Origin: Strigamia acuminata
Taxonomy: Eukaryota; Arthropoda; Chilopoda; Geophilomorpha; Linotaeniidae
Direction of reading: 5' to 3'
Assembly: GCA_949358305.1 (NCBI GenBank)
Contig: OX442317.1
Coordinates: 2,790,001 to 2,854,000, forward strand
Length of the DNA: 64,000 bases
Positions 11,059 through 23,748 of the stretch are shown in pieces. Below the pieces are notes generated by a model. It saw only the letters and a program-made list of their open reading frames with translations, searched no databases and was not told where the DNA came from. Both the position numbers and the translations under genes were made by a program. Position 1 is the stretch's first letter. Each line of letters begins with the position of its first letter.

Positions 11059-11368
11059 AACTCTATTCCAAAAAGTATTACAAATACTCCCATTGGTTGG
11101 GAGATTCACATTTTGTCTCTAGTTCAGTTGTGTCTTGAATATGATGCTGTTTTCAGATTCCAGTAGACTTGTGCGAAGATTTTTAAAGTGTCTTGTTTTG
11201 GGTTAAAATTTTGGTTTGGGAATTTTAATTCTAACATTTCTAGTGTAGTTTTACCTGCTGATTTCATTTCTGATGTTATTTTAATGATTTGATTTAATGA
11301 TTTGATAACCTGGTGTTATGAATCTCCCAACCAATGGGAGTATTTGTAATACTTTTTGGAATAGAGTT
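11059..11368. mobile_element. 310-bp MITE, TA duplication, proven by an empty paralogous site
   Basis: Inverted ends of ~50 bp (AACTCTATTCCAAAAAGT... and its complement) are flanked by TA (11057-11058, 11369-11370). The duplicated unit at 15748-15765 has the uninterrupted target CTTGTCTTAGTTATC. The insertion therefore came after the tandem duplication, or was absent from that copy. No coding capacity. The TA target points to the Tc1/mariner superfamily. Confidence 0.88.
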
Positions 11369-11370
11369 TA

Positions 11371-12274
11371 GTTATCTTAACTTAAATGTTTCATAACGCA
11401 TGATACAGCAGTAACGCATGACAGACTGGATTCTTCATTGGAAAAGGTAGCTTTGGATGGCAATCTCTATTTGTTATATCAGCACCACCACTATACAATT
11501 AAAAGGCAGCTGATGAGTTGCAGCTGAGCTTGTTCCTGCCTTCTGAGGAAAAGTGTTTCAACGCTGGCAGTAGGCAAATAGACACTTACTTGTTTAGTGC
11601 AAATGCAAAGTGTCTACAATTAATTGGCAACATAAAAATTGCGCAAAATACAATTGACATGCAGTGAACGCCAACATCAGGGGACGCATAATTAGAGGGT
11701 TGGCGAAACATCTGCACTGAACCAAAAGCATAGTACACTGTTCACTTGTCGCGCTAAACCGTAGACGCACGACGCGGATAACAGCATGGTCACTCATTAG
11801 GATGACGGAAAATATCACTTTCGCTCTTGCGTCAAATGGATCTTGCGATCACCACAAAACTCCATCGTTCACTGTTCTGTCAAATTTAGGTATTTTTTTT
11901 TTATATTTTTAAACTTTTATACTTTAATTCTTTATAAATAAGACCTGTTTTAAATCCCATTTTGTCAAATCTCACAGTATTATGCTGCAAAATTTGAAAA
12001 TCGTACATCAAAATCTCCAAATCCATCGTTCAGAATTCTCTGAAATTTGATAGAGCAAATCTGCACATTAGATTAGAGACACGAAATTGGCTCACTCATT
12101 AACCCTTGTAAAAATGACCGAAAATGAACGAGACGAGGATTTATTCGGATCCATAACGTTTTGTCGGCCAAATTATAGTATACTAGTATAGCCTTATTCC
12201 TCCGAGGGTTAATTTTATTTTTGTGTTTAGATATTACAGGTATATATTGAAAAGTTGTTCACATTTACATTTTC
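11371..12274. other. duplicated 3' flank of kinase copy 4
   Basis: Non-coding sequence paired with 16438-17302, with high identity by eye (for example GTTTTGTCGGCCAA and TCCGAGGGTTAATTTTATT in both). It contains no supported gene; short frames here are chance. Confidence 0.6.
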
Positions 12275-14940
12275 TTATTTAGGCATCTTCAAAGCTAATA
12301 TGACTTTTTTTTGTTTAAGATATTCATTATGGCTCTTGACACAATACCTACAGTCAATATCATACAAATCTATAGTATAAGCGACTGAAAATAAAACACA
12401 TGAACTTACGCAAAGAAATCAACTTTTCTTTTACTTTGATTAAATGCACCAGCAAAAGCCAACAGCCACCCTCTCAGCAAAAACTGTAGATCAATTTTAG
12501 TTTAGATTAGATTCTTTGATAGATTATGTCAGTTAAATGTTCACTTACAAGATGGTGTTTGTTGACTTGAACGAAAAGTCTTCGGACATCTTTCTCGGTT
12601 ACATCCGAAGGATTTTTTCCAGTAAATTCATAATATTTTTCCAAATAATGTCTCAGCCATTTCATTTGAAACTTTTCACTTGGCATTAAGGTGAAGTCTA
12701 CCGATGCAAACCCTTAACATACATTTGAGTATTGTTAAGTTGCAAATCTAGATTCTGAACTGTGGCATACTCACCACAAAATCTTTGAAAATGTCCTGCA
12801 ATTTCATAAGCTTGGTTGCTGTAGCCCATTGTTTCAAAATCAACAAAATGAATCCTCTGTTCTTCTTCATTCCAAATTATATTCTTTCCTCCTGTATCAT
12901 TGTGGCAAAGCACCATTGGAGACCCTGTCTCATCGCAAACTTGGCGTAAGAATAAAATTTCAGCTTTGAGCTTCTCCTTTGATGGAAATTGTTTTTTGAA
13001 TCTTTGTACAATTTAAAAGGATTTAATGCACTGACAAGGACATTGGTGATCAGAAATAAGCCACTGACTAAGGGTAACAAGTATACACTGATACAATCAT
13101 ATTTCTCCGATTGAATTGTAGTCGTCCTCAAATTATAGTCTTAGTTGAGAGTGAAAGTGTTGGAGACATTCCTCCTCTCATGCAAAAGATTCAATAGGAC
13201 TCGCATTTGTCGGGGCCTTCAATCCACAACCAGGCCCACCTTTACCATTGGGCTAACTGGGCTGCAGCCCAGGGGCGCCGGGCACAGGGGGGCACCGGGC
13301 ACAGGGGGTCGATGGGCACGGAAGGGCGCCGTGTACAGAAAAGTCCTGGGTAAGGGACGCCTAAGTTTTATTAGCCCAGGGCGCTGAAAAGTGTAAAGAC
13401 GGCTCTGTCCACAACCTACGGACGCTTGTAGCGGGTGAATTTATTTTTTTCTACAGCAACACTACTGATCATCCACCCATTACTGAATTAGGTTAGGTCA
13501 GGTCTCCAAACTCGCAAGGCACGGCACAAAAATGATTACGAAAAGGGCGTTGATCGCTTACAGTGCCTGGTGCAGCGGCGGCGATCGGTAATGGGCGGAT
13601 GATCGGTAGTGTCACTGTAGAAAAAAATATGTGCGTGCTGGGTGGTCCAAATAAAACCGGCCCAATAATAGTAACCCTCCTTGCATTATCGGCTCGGTTT
13701 TATGTGGGACATCGGGTATAATAACTCTACAGAAAGCCGCAGTTCTTAATCGTGGAAATACGGAGTGTATGGTGTATGGTTTAGGAAGAGTTAAGTTAAG
13801 ACAAGTTAGCTGTGTGTTATTTGAACTCACATCTTATTCTTCTCTGGGTCTATTAGTTTCTCTGGGTACATAGCCAACATTTTCTTCATCATCTCATCCC
13901 TGCGACTCATAGCATTTTCTTTCATACCATCATTGATCTCGATTGAATGGAATTTGGCCAAATCACTAGCAATGAGGCTAAAATGAACATTGTTTAATTT
14001 TAATTTGATTATAATTTTCATTATGCTTCACCGCCATATCGGATACTCTCCAAGTTGCGTCTGTGACAGGATTTCACCATGGAAGTATTGATAACAAAAC
14101 CCATTTCTAAATGTTGCAACAATAACCGGGGCACAGTCCAATGGCGCTAAAATCTGGAGAAAAAAATATTGTTATCTTTTGATTAATGATGTACAATGCT
14201 ATCAAATCTCAATTCGTGCTGATTTCACTCGATTCTATTTTTCTGGAACAAATTAATAGGCAATGCCAACAATTAAATGTTCTCTGGTGTTTCACCTAGT
14301 GGCAAAATACGAAATTACTCACAAGTTCAATTGCCAGCTTAAAATGAGGGTCCAGTTTTTTTTAAATACACAAAAACTAAAACCGGTCTTTTTTGCCACC
14401 TTGTGTCTAGTTCAGGGGTGGCGAACGTCTGGCTCTGACAAGAGAGCTGATATAGGGGGCGAATTTTTAAGTTGATAACTTTATGTGGTCCGCGAATGAT
14501 GTTATAAATACCCAAATGGCTCTTGGCAGAAAAAAGGTTCTCTAACCCTGGTCTAACCCCTAAGTTTTATCGCCCTTTCTGGATATTTTGGCACATGGAT
14601 ACCTTTAGACATTTGACTTCAGTACTACGATCAAACCACTCGTTCAAGTTTCTATTTTGAATCCTAATCATGATGACACCTTCGTCACTGGTTTTACTGA
14701 AACATTTGACCATAGTGTTGAGAAAACCTCTGATAACTGATATTGATCTCTGAAAAAGTCATTTCTCTACTTAAATACAACTTGCAAATAATTAATTGAT
14801 CTTCTCAAACTTATTACATCAAATACATAATCACTTTTGGTCCAGAGTGGTCTGACAGTCTCTAAAATCTGGTAAAAGTCGACTTCAATTTTGTCTGGCT
14901 CAATGGTGAGCTCAAAATGGGGTGGATTTGCTCCTGTCAT
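12275..14940 (-). CDS. choline/ethanolamine kinase-like protein, copy 4 (8 exons, diverging)
   Basis: Eight exons at the same places as copies 3 and 5, all open. Exon 1 is 14940-14818; exon 5, about 13009-12783, carries MVLCHNDTGGKNIIW; the last exon ends at 12275. Catalytic Asp, Asn and VDFE are kept, so activity is possible. It has more unusual replacements than its sisters: GENII to GKNII, EAMNYN to ETMGYS, several Glu to Lys, and RGWLL in exon 7. Exon 2 has lost one codon and gained another. Intron 3 has the weak donor GTGAAG. This pattern suggests relaxed constraint or a new role. The start at 14940 matches copies 3 and 5. Confidence 0.8.
13231..13407. mobile_element. 177-bp hAT-type MITE with perfect 8-bp target duplication
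   Basis: Begins CAGGCCCACCTTTAC and ends GTAAAGACGGCTCTG, flanked on both sides by TCCACAAC (13223-13230 and 13408-13415). Paralogous intron sequence in kinase copies 3 and 5 runs through the site without it. GC-rich interior, no reading frame of note. Confidence 0.9.
13435..13640. repeat. short form of the intron-4 inverted repeat
   Basis: Same arms as in 8390-8970, but the interior is mostly deleted, leaving ATTAGGTTAGGTCAGGTCTCC and TGATCGCTTACAGTGCCTGG between arms. Confidence 0.55.
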
Positions 14941-15358
14941 GGTTGCTAGTGAAATAAACCCAAAGCAAATGCACTTTCCCCTTCAGGTACTGTGTTATTT
15001 ATACAAAATACCAAACAATTGTTTTGCAATCACAAATTTATCTGCTAATTTGACATTGAAATTTTCACATGTGAGACGTAATCAAAGCTAGATCAAAGTA
15101 TTTAATTTATTGTTTATACATTATAGATAGCAGTAGTAATTGGTCGAATAAACTTTTAGCAGAAAGATTTGTGCTTTTCCGGTAATATTGGATGATTTTA
15201 CGGAAACTGGAGGAATTGTTCAGTGGTTTGAGTGTTTCGTTTTCTGTTAACAGATGGCGCTGCGTGAGAAAGTTGGCTGTGGTTGTTACCATGGAGATGT
15301 GTTGTTTACAAGATGGCTGCTGTAAAAAATAGTTGTGTGGATCAAGCAGAGGAGCAAA
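14941..15358. promoter_or_regulatory. duplicated bidirectional spacer (kinase copy 4 / PPP1R42 exon copy)
   Basis: Second copy of the head-to-head spacer described at 10245-10660, with scattered substitutions and small indels. Confidence 0.5.
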
Positions 15359-15535
15359 ATGGTTATTGCTAGTGTTGCTTTGGCTGTGAAAAGTTCCAGC
15401 AACTTTTTTAGACGGTCTACAAAGAATGGAGATTTATCAGATGACGATGAGGAATTAAGTAAAAAATTAACGCATGCATATTTGCAAGAGAAGGAAATTG
15501 AAGAAATTGTAAAAAAAAAATATATATATATATAG
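15359..15535 (+). pseudogene. orphan copy of PPP1R42 exon 1 (second)
   Basis: The ATG at 15359 opens a frame matching PPP1R42 exon 1, with an in-frame insertion in the acidic stretch (DLSDDDEELSKK against DLSDEELSKK). It runs past the donor into a TA-rich intron start and meets repeat R1. No other exon follows. Decayed more than the 10661 copy. Confidence 0.8.
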
Positions 15536-15770
15536 GGTGTTCTGAAAGTCTTGTTTCCTCCAAATATGTTGGCCAACTTTCATGAAGCGACCGTAGAGGA
15601 AGTTGGGTGAGAGCAATCCAATGATGTCATCAAATTTGACCTTGAAGGTCATTTTCAAGTTCATTCACTTTCTAACTTTTAAACCGTATAAGATACAGCA
15701 AAATTTCCAATTACAAAATTGTAGAGCACCATCAAATTAGTAATATCTAACTTGTCTTAGTTATCTTAAG
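15535..15770 (+). repeat. dispersed repeat R1, copy c
   Basis: Begins AGGGTGTTCTGAAAGTCTTG at the end of the truncated PPP1R42 intron and ends in the uninterrupted CTTGTCTTAGTTATC target that is occupied by a MITE in the other unit. Confidence 0.7.
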
Positions 15771-15825
15771 TTAAATGTTTCATAACGCATGATACAGCAG
15801 TAACTGTGACAGACTCCGAAAAGTT

Positions 15826-16337
15826 GTCCGGAGAAGACTACTAGACCTGGAAGACTTGCAGACTTTTGTTCTGGAAGTTGCTTCTGTTCTCATTTCGAGG
15901 CCGTTGTTCTACGTCCACGACGATATTGACGGAGGACACGTGCTCTCCCCAGAAAATTTCTTGACTGGTGGAAGACCTAAGATCACACTGAATAACACAC
16001 TCAAGGATATAAAGAGGAGTGACCTTAAGAAACTGGAGAAGAAGAGAAGACAATCAATTCTCAACTTCTGGAATTACTTGAAGGAGAGCTAAGTTATTTG
16101 AAATCGCTGCGAAACTTTCACGAGACGAAGGGCAATAAAGCGTTTAAAAGCCCAGAGGTTGGTCAGATAGTTCTTGTTGAAAAAGCTGGGAAAAATTCTT
16201 ATTTCTGGCCTTTAGCCCGGATTCAAGAGGTGTACGAAGGTGAAGATGGACTCATACGAGTTGTTAAGGTTATCGATGGTGAGTGTAAGGCTCTCGTCAG
16301 ATCTGTTAAACTTATTCGAGTTCTTGAGTTAGATTGA
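15826..16337 (+). pseudogene. fragment of a BEL/Pao retrotransposon pol (integrase C-end and DUF5641-type tail)
   Basis: Two frames, 15856-16092 and 16098-16337 (stop at 16335), are separated by a stop and frame change. The first has the BEL hallmark SRPL.YVHDD...VLSPENFLTGGR; the second has the terminal block VGQIVLVE...FWPLARIQEVYEG.DGLIRVV. It is absent from the paralogous flank near 11430. It is unrelated at the nucleotide level to the intact BEL at 27218, so it comes from another BEL family. Inactive. Confidence 0.8.
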
Positions 16338-17302
16338 TTAACCAGGGGCGGGGATTCTTTTTTTTCTTTTCTTTTCCTTCCAGACGGGATTGTGGGAAGG
16401 GATCGCCATGTTGCCAATTGACGATGCACTCCTTAGCCCTGGATTCTTCATTGGAAAAGGCAGCTTTGAATGGCAATCTCTATTTGTTTGATCAGCACCA
16501 CTACTATACAATTAAAAGGCAACTGATGAGTTGCAGCTGAGCTTGTTCCTGCCATCTGAGGAAAAGTGTTTCAATGCTGGCAGTAGGAAAATAGACACTT
16601 ACTTGTTAGTGCAGAGTGCCTACAATTAATTGGCAACATAAAAATCGCGCAAAATACAATTGACATGCAGTGAACGCCAACATCAGGGGACGCATAATCA
16701 GAGGGTTGGCGAAACATCTGCACTGAATCAAAAGCATAGTACACTGATCACTTGTCACGCTAAACCGTAGACGCACGACGCAGATAACAGCATGGTCACT
16801 CATTAGGATGACAATGGAATTCCAAAAATACGTAGACGGAAAATATCACTTTCGCTCTTGCGTCAAATGGATCTTGCGATCACCACAAAACTCCATTGTT
16901 CACTGTTCTGTCAAATTTATGTATTTTTTTTATATTTTATATTTTTAATTCTTTATAAATAAGACCTGTTTTAAATCCCATTTTGTCAAATCTCATAGTA
17001 TTACAGGTATGCTGCAAAATTTGAAGATCCTACATCAAAATCTCCAAATCCATCGTTCAGAATTCTCTGAAATTTGATAGAGCAAATCTACACATTAGAT
17101 TAGAGACACGAAATTGGCTCACTCATTAACCCGTGTAAAAATGACCGAAAATGAACAAGACGAGGATTTATTCGTATCCACAACGTTTTGTCGGCCAACT
17201 TACTAGTATACTAGTATAGCCTTATTCCTCCGAGGGTTAATTTTATTTTTGTATTTAGATATTACAGGTATATATTGAAAAGTTGTTTACATTTACATTT
17301 TC
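16338..17302. other. duplicated 3' flank of kinase copy 5
   Basis: Tail of the BEL fragment up to about 16437, then non-coding sequence matching 11440-12274. No gene supported. Confidence 0.55.
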
Positions 17303-20134
17303 TTATTCAGGCATCTTCAAAGCTAATATGACTTCTTTTTGTTTAAGATATTCTTTATGGCTCTTGACACTAAACCTACAGTCAATATCATACAAATCTA
17401 TAGAGTAAGCAACTGAAAATAAAACACATGAACTTACGCAAACATATCAAGGTGACCTTCAGGTATTACGTTACTTTCATCAAATACAGGAGCAAAAGCC
17501 AACATCGCTATCAGCAATAACTGCAAATCAATTTTAGTTTAGATTAAATTCTTTGATAGATTATGTTTGTTAAATGTTCACTTACAAGATGGTAATTTTT
17601 GACTTGAACGAAAAGTCTTCGGACATCTTTCTCGGTTACATCCGAAGGATTTTTTCCAGTAAATTCATAATATTTTTCCAAATAATGTCTCAGCCATTCC
17701 ATTTGAAACTCTTCACTTGGCATTAAGCTGAAGTCTACCGATGCAAGACCTTAACACACATTTGAGCTTGAGTATTGTTAAGTTGTAGATCTAGATTCTG
17801 AACTGTGGCATACTCACCACAAAATCTTTGAAAATGTGCTGCAATTTCATAAGCTTGGTTGTTGTAGTTCATTGCTTCAAAATCAACAAAATGAATCCTC
17901 TGTTCTTCTTCATTCCAAATTATATTCTCTCCTCTTGTATCATTGTGGCAAAGCACCATTGGAGACCCTGTCTCTTCGCAAACTTGGTGTAAGAATAAAA
18001 TTTCAGCTTTGAGCTCCTCCTTTGATGGAAGTTGTTTTTTGAATCTTTGTACAATTTAAAAGGATTTAATACACTGACAAGCCACTGACTAAGGGTAACA
18101 AGTGTACACTGATACAGTCATATTTCTGCGATTGAATTGTAGTCGTCCTCGAATTATAGTGTTAGTGGAGAGTGAAAGTGTTGGAGACATTCCTCCTCTC
18201 ATGCAAGAGATTCAATAGGACTCACATTTGTCGGGGCCTTCAAACCACAACCTACGGACGTTTGTAGCGGGTGAATTTATTTAATATGAATATTTAATAT
18301 AATTTGGTGCCATTCAGCATCCCATGTTTGGTGTTCTTTGGAGGTGGTGAAAATGTTAAGTTTTGGGGTGCATTCCGATGTAAGAGAAAGACCACCCTTG
18401 CCTTTGGGATGTATTCCGATACGTATTAAGATGTGTTTAATTCCCATTTAAAGCCCTGGATGATAAGAATTGCTGGACAAAAGGCCATCTTTCAACAGGT
18501 AATGCTCCCATCCATGTATTCAAGGCAACATTGGTGGGAAGAAATTGATCAAATGGTTCTTTCAAAACTAATTGATGGGATGAAAGATTGAATTTATAGA
18601 CTAATTGAACATAAGGGAGGTATCACAGGGTATTGAAAATGTATAAATCTGCAATTTTCACAAGGAGTGATAATAATTTTGTGCAACTAAAAAAAGTAAA
18701 AAATCTACAAATGCCAGAAATTTCAATATTTCAGTAAAATATTACTACGTAGCAGTGTAAATAGAAATATTATGTAATAATAAACATGATTTCATTGTAA
18801 TTCCTTGTTATTATCATTGCCAGCACAACAATTTGGTAAATTTTAACACCGTGATAATATTTTTGTGAGCACCTTAGTAACCCTCCTTGTATTTTCGGCT
18901 CGGTTTTATGTGGGACATCGGGTATAATAAATCTATAGAAAGCCGCAGTTCTTAATCGTGGAAATACGGAGTGTATGATGGTTTATGGTTTAGAAAGAGT
19001 TAAGTTAAGACGGAGAACAAGTTAGCTGTGTGTTATTTGAACTTACATCTCATTCTTTTCTGGGTCTTTTAGTTCCTCTGGGTACATAGCCCACATTTTC
19101 TCCATCATGTCTTCCCTGCGACTTAAAGCATCTTCTTTCATACCATCATTGATCTCGATTGAATGGAATTTGGCCAAATCACTAGCAATGAGGCTAAAAT
19201 GAACATTATTGTTTAATTTTAATTTGATTAGAATTTTCATTATGTTTCACCGCCATATCGGATCCTCTCCAAGTTTCGTCTCTGACAGGATTTCACCATG
19301 GAAGTATTGATAACAAAACCCATTTGTAAATGTTGCAACAATAACCGGGGCACAGTCTAATGGCGCTAAAATCTGGAGAAAAAAAATATTTTTATCTTTT
19401 GTACAATATGCTGTCAAATCTCAATTCGTGCTGATTCCACTTGATTCTATTTTTCTGGAACAAATTAATAGGCAATACCCACAATTAAATGTTCACCTAG
19501 TGGCAAGTCACGAAATTACTCACAAGTTCAATTGCCAGCTCAGAGTGAGGGTCCAGTTTTTTTTTTAATACACGAAAACTAAAACCGGTCTTTTTTGCCA
19601 CCTTTTGTCTAGTTCAGGGGTGGCGAACGTCTGGCTCTGACAAGAGAGCTGATATAGGGGCGAATTTTTAAGTCGATAATTTTATATGGTCCGCGAGTGA
19701 TGTTATAAATACCCAAATACCCAAAAGGTTCTCTAACCCTGGTCTAACCCTTAAGTTTTATTGCCCTTTCTAGATATTTTGGCACATGGATACCTTTAGG
19801 CATTTGACTTCAGTATTGCGATCCAACCACTTGTTCATGTTTCCATTATGAATCCTAATCATGATGACATCTTCGTCACTGGTTTTACTGAAACATTTGA
19901 CCATAGTGTTGAGTAAACCTCTGGAAACTGATATTTCCGATCTCTGAAAAAGTCATTTCTCTACTTAAATATAACTTGCAAATAATCGATTAATCTTCTC
20001 AAACTTATTACTTCAAATACATAATCACTTTTGGTCCAGAGTGGTCTGACGGTCTCTAAAATCTGGTAAAAGTCGAGTTCAATCATTGATGGCTCAATGG
20101 TGAGCTCAAAATGGGGTGGATTTGCTCCTGTCAT
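17303..20134 (-). CDS. choline/ethanolamine kinase-like protein, copy 5 (8 exons)
   Basis: Same structure as copy 3: exon 1 20134-20012, exon 5 about 18050-17824, final exon ending 17303; about 361 residues. Catalytic MVLCHNDTRGENIIW and VDFEAMNYN are intact, and this copy is closest to copy 3. The start at 20134 (MTGANPPHF) is shared by the triplet. It is divergently arranged with the complete PPP1R42 gene, 416 bp away, and is probably the positional ancestor of the triplet. Intron 4 holds a decayed Tc1-like transposase where the sisters have an inverted repeat. Predicted cytosolic kinase of choline or ethanolamine. Confidence 0.87.
18290..18870 (+). mobile_element. decayed Tc1-like transposase remnant
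   Basis: Broken plus-strand frames between about 18345 and 18650 recall the Tc1 C-terminal half. They include a WG.F block, a stretch GNAPIHVFKAT in the position of the usual QDNAP.H, and MKD.IYRLIEHKGG near the end. Stops and frame changes show that it is dead. It replaces the inverted repeat of copies 3 and 4. Confidence 0.6.
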
Positions 20135-20550
20135 GGTTGCTAGTGAAATGAACCCCAAGCAAATGCACTTTTCCCATCAGGTACTGTGTTATTTATTACA
20201 AAATACCAAACAATTGTTTTGCAATCACAAATTTATCAGATAATTTGACATTGATATTTTCACATGTGAGACGTAATCAAAGCTAGATCAAAGTATTTAT
20301 TTTATTGTTTATACATTATAGATAGCAGTAGTTAATGGCCGAATAAACTTTAACAGAAAGATTTGTGCTTTTCCGGTAGTATTGGATGATTTTACGGAAA
20401 CTGGAGGAATTGTTCAGTGTTTGAGTGTTTCGTTTTCTGTTCACAGATGGCGCTGCGTGAGAAAGTTGGCTGTGGTTGTTACCATGGAGATGGGTTGTTT
20501 ACAAGATGGCTGCTATAAAAATCGTTGTGTGGATCTGGTAGAGGAGGAAA
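20135..20550. promoter_or_regulatory. bidirectional promoter region, kinase copy 5 and PPP1R42
   Basis: 416 bp between two divergent starts, repeated twice more in the window with high similarity. No TATA box was picked out with confidence. The conservation across copies reflects recent duplication rather than function. Confidence 0.5.
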
Positions 20551-21804
<1,254 letters not shown>

Positions 21805-21833
<29 letters not shown>

Positions 21834-23748
21834 GGGCGAGGACTTGTTGTTTGTGTTTGAAGTACTGCTCGATTCTTTTCATTCCGTAACTGTGGAAAGA
21901 AAATTTAGAGATTTGTTAAACATGAAAAATTTTATGTTAGATAAAAATGTGTTGTTTGAATTACACAAATAAATCAACTGTTGACAAAGCCGATCCCAGA
22001 ATTCCACTTATTCCTAGCATCATGTGAGTGGCCTGAAATGGAAGAAGAAATTGTGAGAATATTGTTTTATTTTTAATTTTTAATTTTACCAAGCTGAATT
22101 TCTTGACTTGAATGTAGAGTGTGTAAACATTGTCAATGGGTATTTTTGAGTGTTGGTTTTTGTTTTTGTTGTACTGTTTGATGTATTCTTGCAGCCATTT
22201 GAGTTGGAATGTCTCATCTGGACATTGAGTGAAGTCTGGATCGTCAATAAAACCTGGTTGGAGATTTGAGAAGAAAACAATGTTGGTGAAACAAGTTGGA
22301 ATTCATCTTTTGCCACTTAACCAGCATAAGAATTGAAGTGAGCTGCAATGTCATAAGCTTGGTAATTGTAGTCTGTGAATTCAAAATCGATAAAAGTTAT
22401 TTTTTCTGTGAAATAAAAGGCAAAAGATTATAATTATTAACTGGGTTGATTACTGCATTAAACTTAATTACTTTTATTACTGTTCCATAAAATATTTTCC
22501 AATCTTGGGTCACCGTGACAGTAAACTATTGGCGACTTGATTTGCGTCAAGTGGAATTCCAACTCACTAATTTCTTTTCTCAGTGATTCCTTTGTCGGAA
22601 AGTATGCTTTGTATCTAGAACCAAGTAATAAAAATTTTTTAAAAAACGTTTATTGGTAGGTCATTTTTTAAAAATCTGGGAATACTGACTACTATACTAT
22701 CGAGGACTTTGCTTACGGTATGTTCACACTTGTTCGCTAAAGGCTAGTTCACATGCACGCGCTAACGCATGCGTTAGCGCATCAAAGCTGCTTTGTGCAC
22801 GTGCGTTGATGTGAACAAGTTTGCATCGCCAACGCGCGTTGGCCGAAGCAACATGCGATTTTGTGCAATTTTGTGCAGTTACTGCATGCGTAACGCAGTC
22901 AGTAACTGCACAAAATTGCACGACGCATGACGCACGACACATGAAGTTGAAATATTTCAACGCATGCATGTGAACTAGGCTTAAGCTGCTTGCATGCAGC
23001 CAATCAATTCTCGCCGACCCGAATTTATGGACTAGTGTGAAGTTAACTTAATACTTACTGTTGATTCTTTAGAGGATCAGGAAGGTTTTCCGGCAATAAA
23101 TCGATGAGGTTATTCAATACTTTGAAAAGATTTGATGTTTTTGGTGAAGTAGATGGTTTATGAATCCCATGAATAGTTGCCAACCCACAAGCAATGCTCC
23201 TACAGTACACAACCATGATGCTTTCTAATTATTGAATTTCTTTTCATATTTACTTCCAAACTGTCTTTGTTTTGGCCAGTTTCAAATCCACTGTTTGTCC
23301 ATTGATAAACTTGTAACAAATGCCATTGTTGAATACTCCCAGCAGAGTTGGAGAGTAATTTGTTTGAGCTATTAACTTGATAGTTGAAAGATAGATAATT
23401 TATTATCATTAAGCGATTGTGAACGCTAACTTGGTTTGCTAAAATCTCAGCTTCGCGGTCCACGAAAGGCGACATTTCAGGCTTGTAAATGCGAATAACC
23501 ACTGCGTCGCTGGTGTCTCCGTCTTGGTTACATTTTATCAGTGTATTTACTTTACCTTTTGTGTAAAACTAATAATGTTGAAGAAGAAAATAAATTTTTT
23601 TTTAGTTTAAGTTTTATCTATTTTTCATCAGTAAATTACTTACGGTCATTTGGATTTTTTCAGGTATCCATTTTGGTCTTACAAGTTTCATCAAGTTCCT
23701 TATCCCTATCAAAGGTTCCTTGACAGAAATATCCAAGTTGATCTTCAT
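21805..23748 (-). CDS. choline/ethanolamine kinase-like protein, copy 6 (9 exons, divergent)
   Basis: Exons: 23748-23644, 23568-23431, 23375-23254, 23199-23059, 22614-22472, 22405-22322, 22253-22090, 22032-21965, 21889-21805; 349 residues. Exon 3 encodes SPTLLGVFNNGICYKFINGQ, the classic kinase N-lobe segment. The catalytic loop reads YCHGDPRLENILW near 201-213, with HGD instead of HND; the metal-binding site is IDFEF near 223, followed by DYNYQAYDIAAHF. It has one more intron than the other copies (inside their exon 5). It looks like an older, separate lineage of the cluster. Its stop codon lies inside the opposite-strand coding end of PPP1R42. Confidence 0.86.
22741..22981. mobile_element. 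241-bp PIF/Harbinger-type MITE with TAA duplication
   Basis: Ends AGGCTAGTTCACATGCA and TGCATGTGAACTAGGCT are inverted and flanked by TAA (22738-22740 and 22982-22984), the three-base target of Harbinger elements. The interior is rich in CGCATGCG palindromes. It lies in intron 4 of kinase copy 6. Confidence 0.82.

Noticed and set aside
901-20134. Insect ecdysteroid-kinase-like (CHK/DUF1679) family for the tandem kinases
   Set aside because: Motifs HND...ENIIW, VDFE..NY and the exon-3 CAP...F..GFCY segment fit choline/ethanolamine kinases better.
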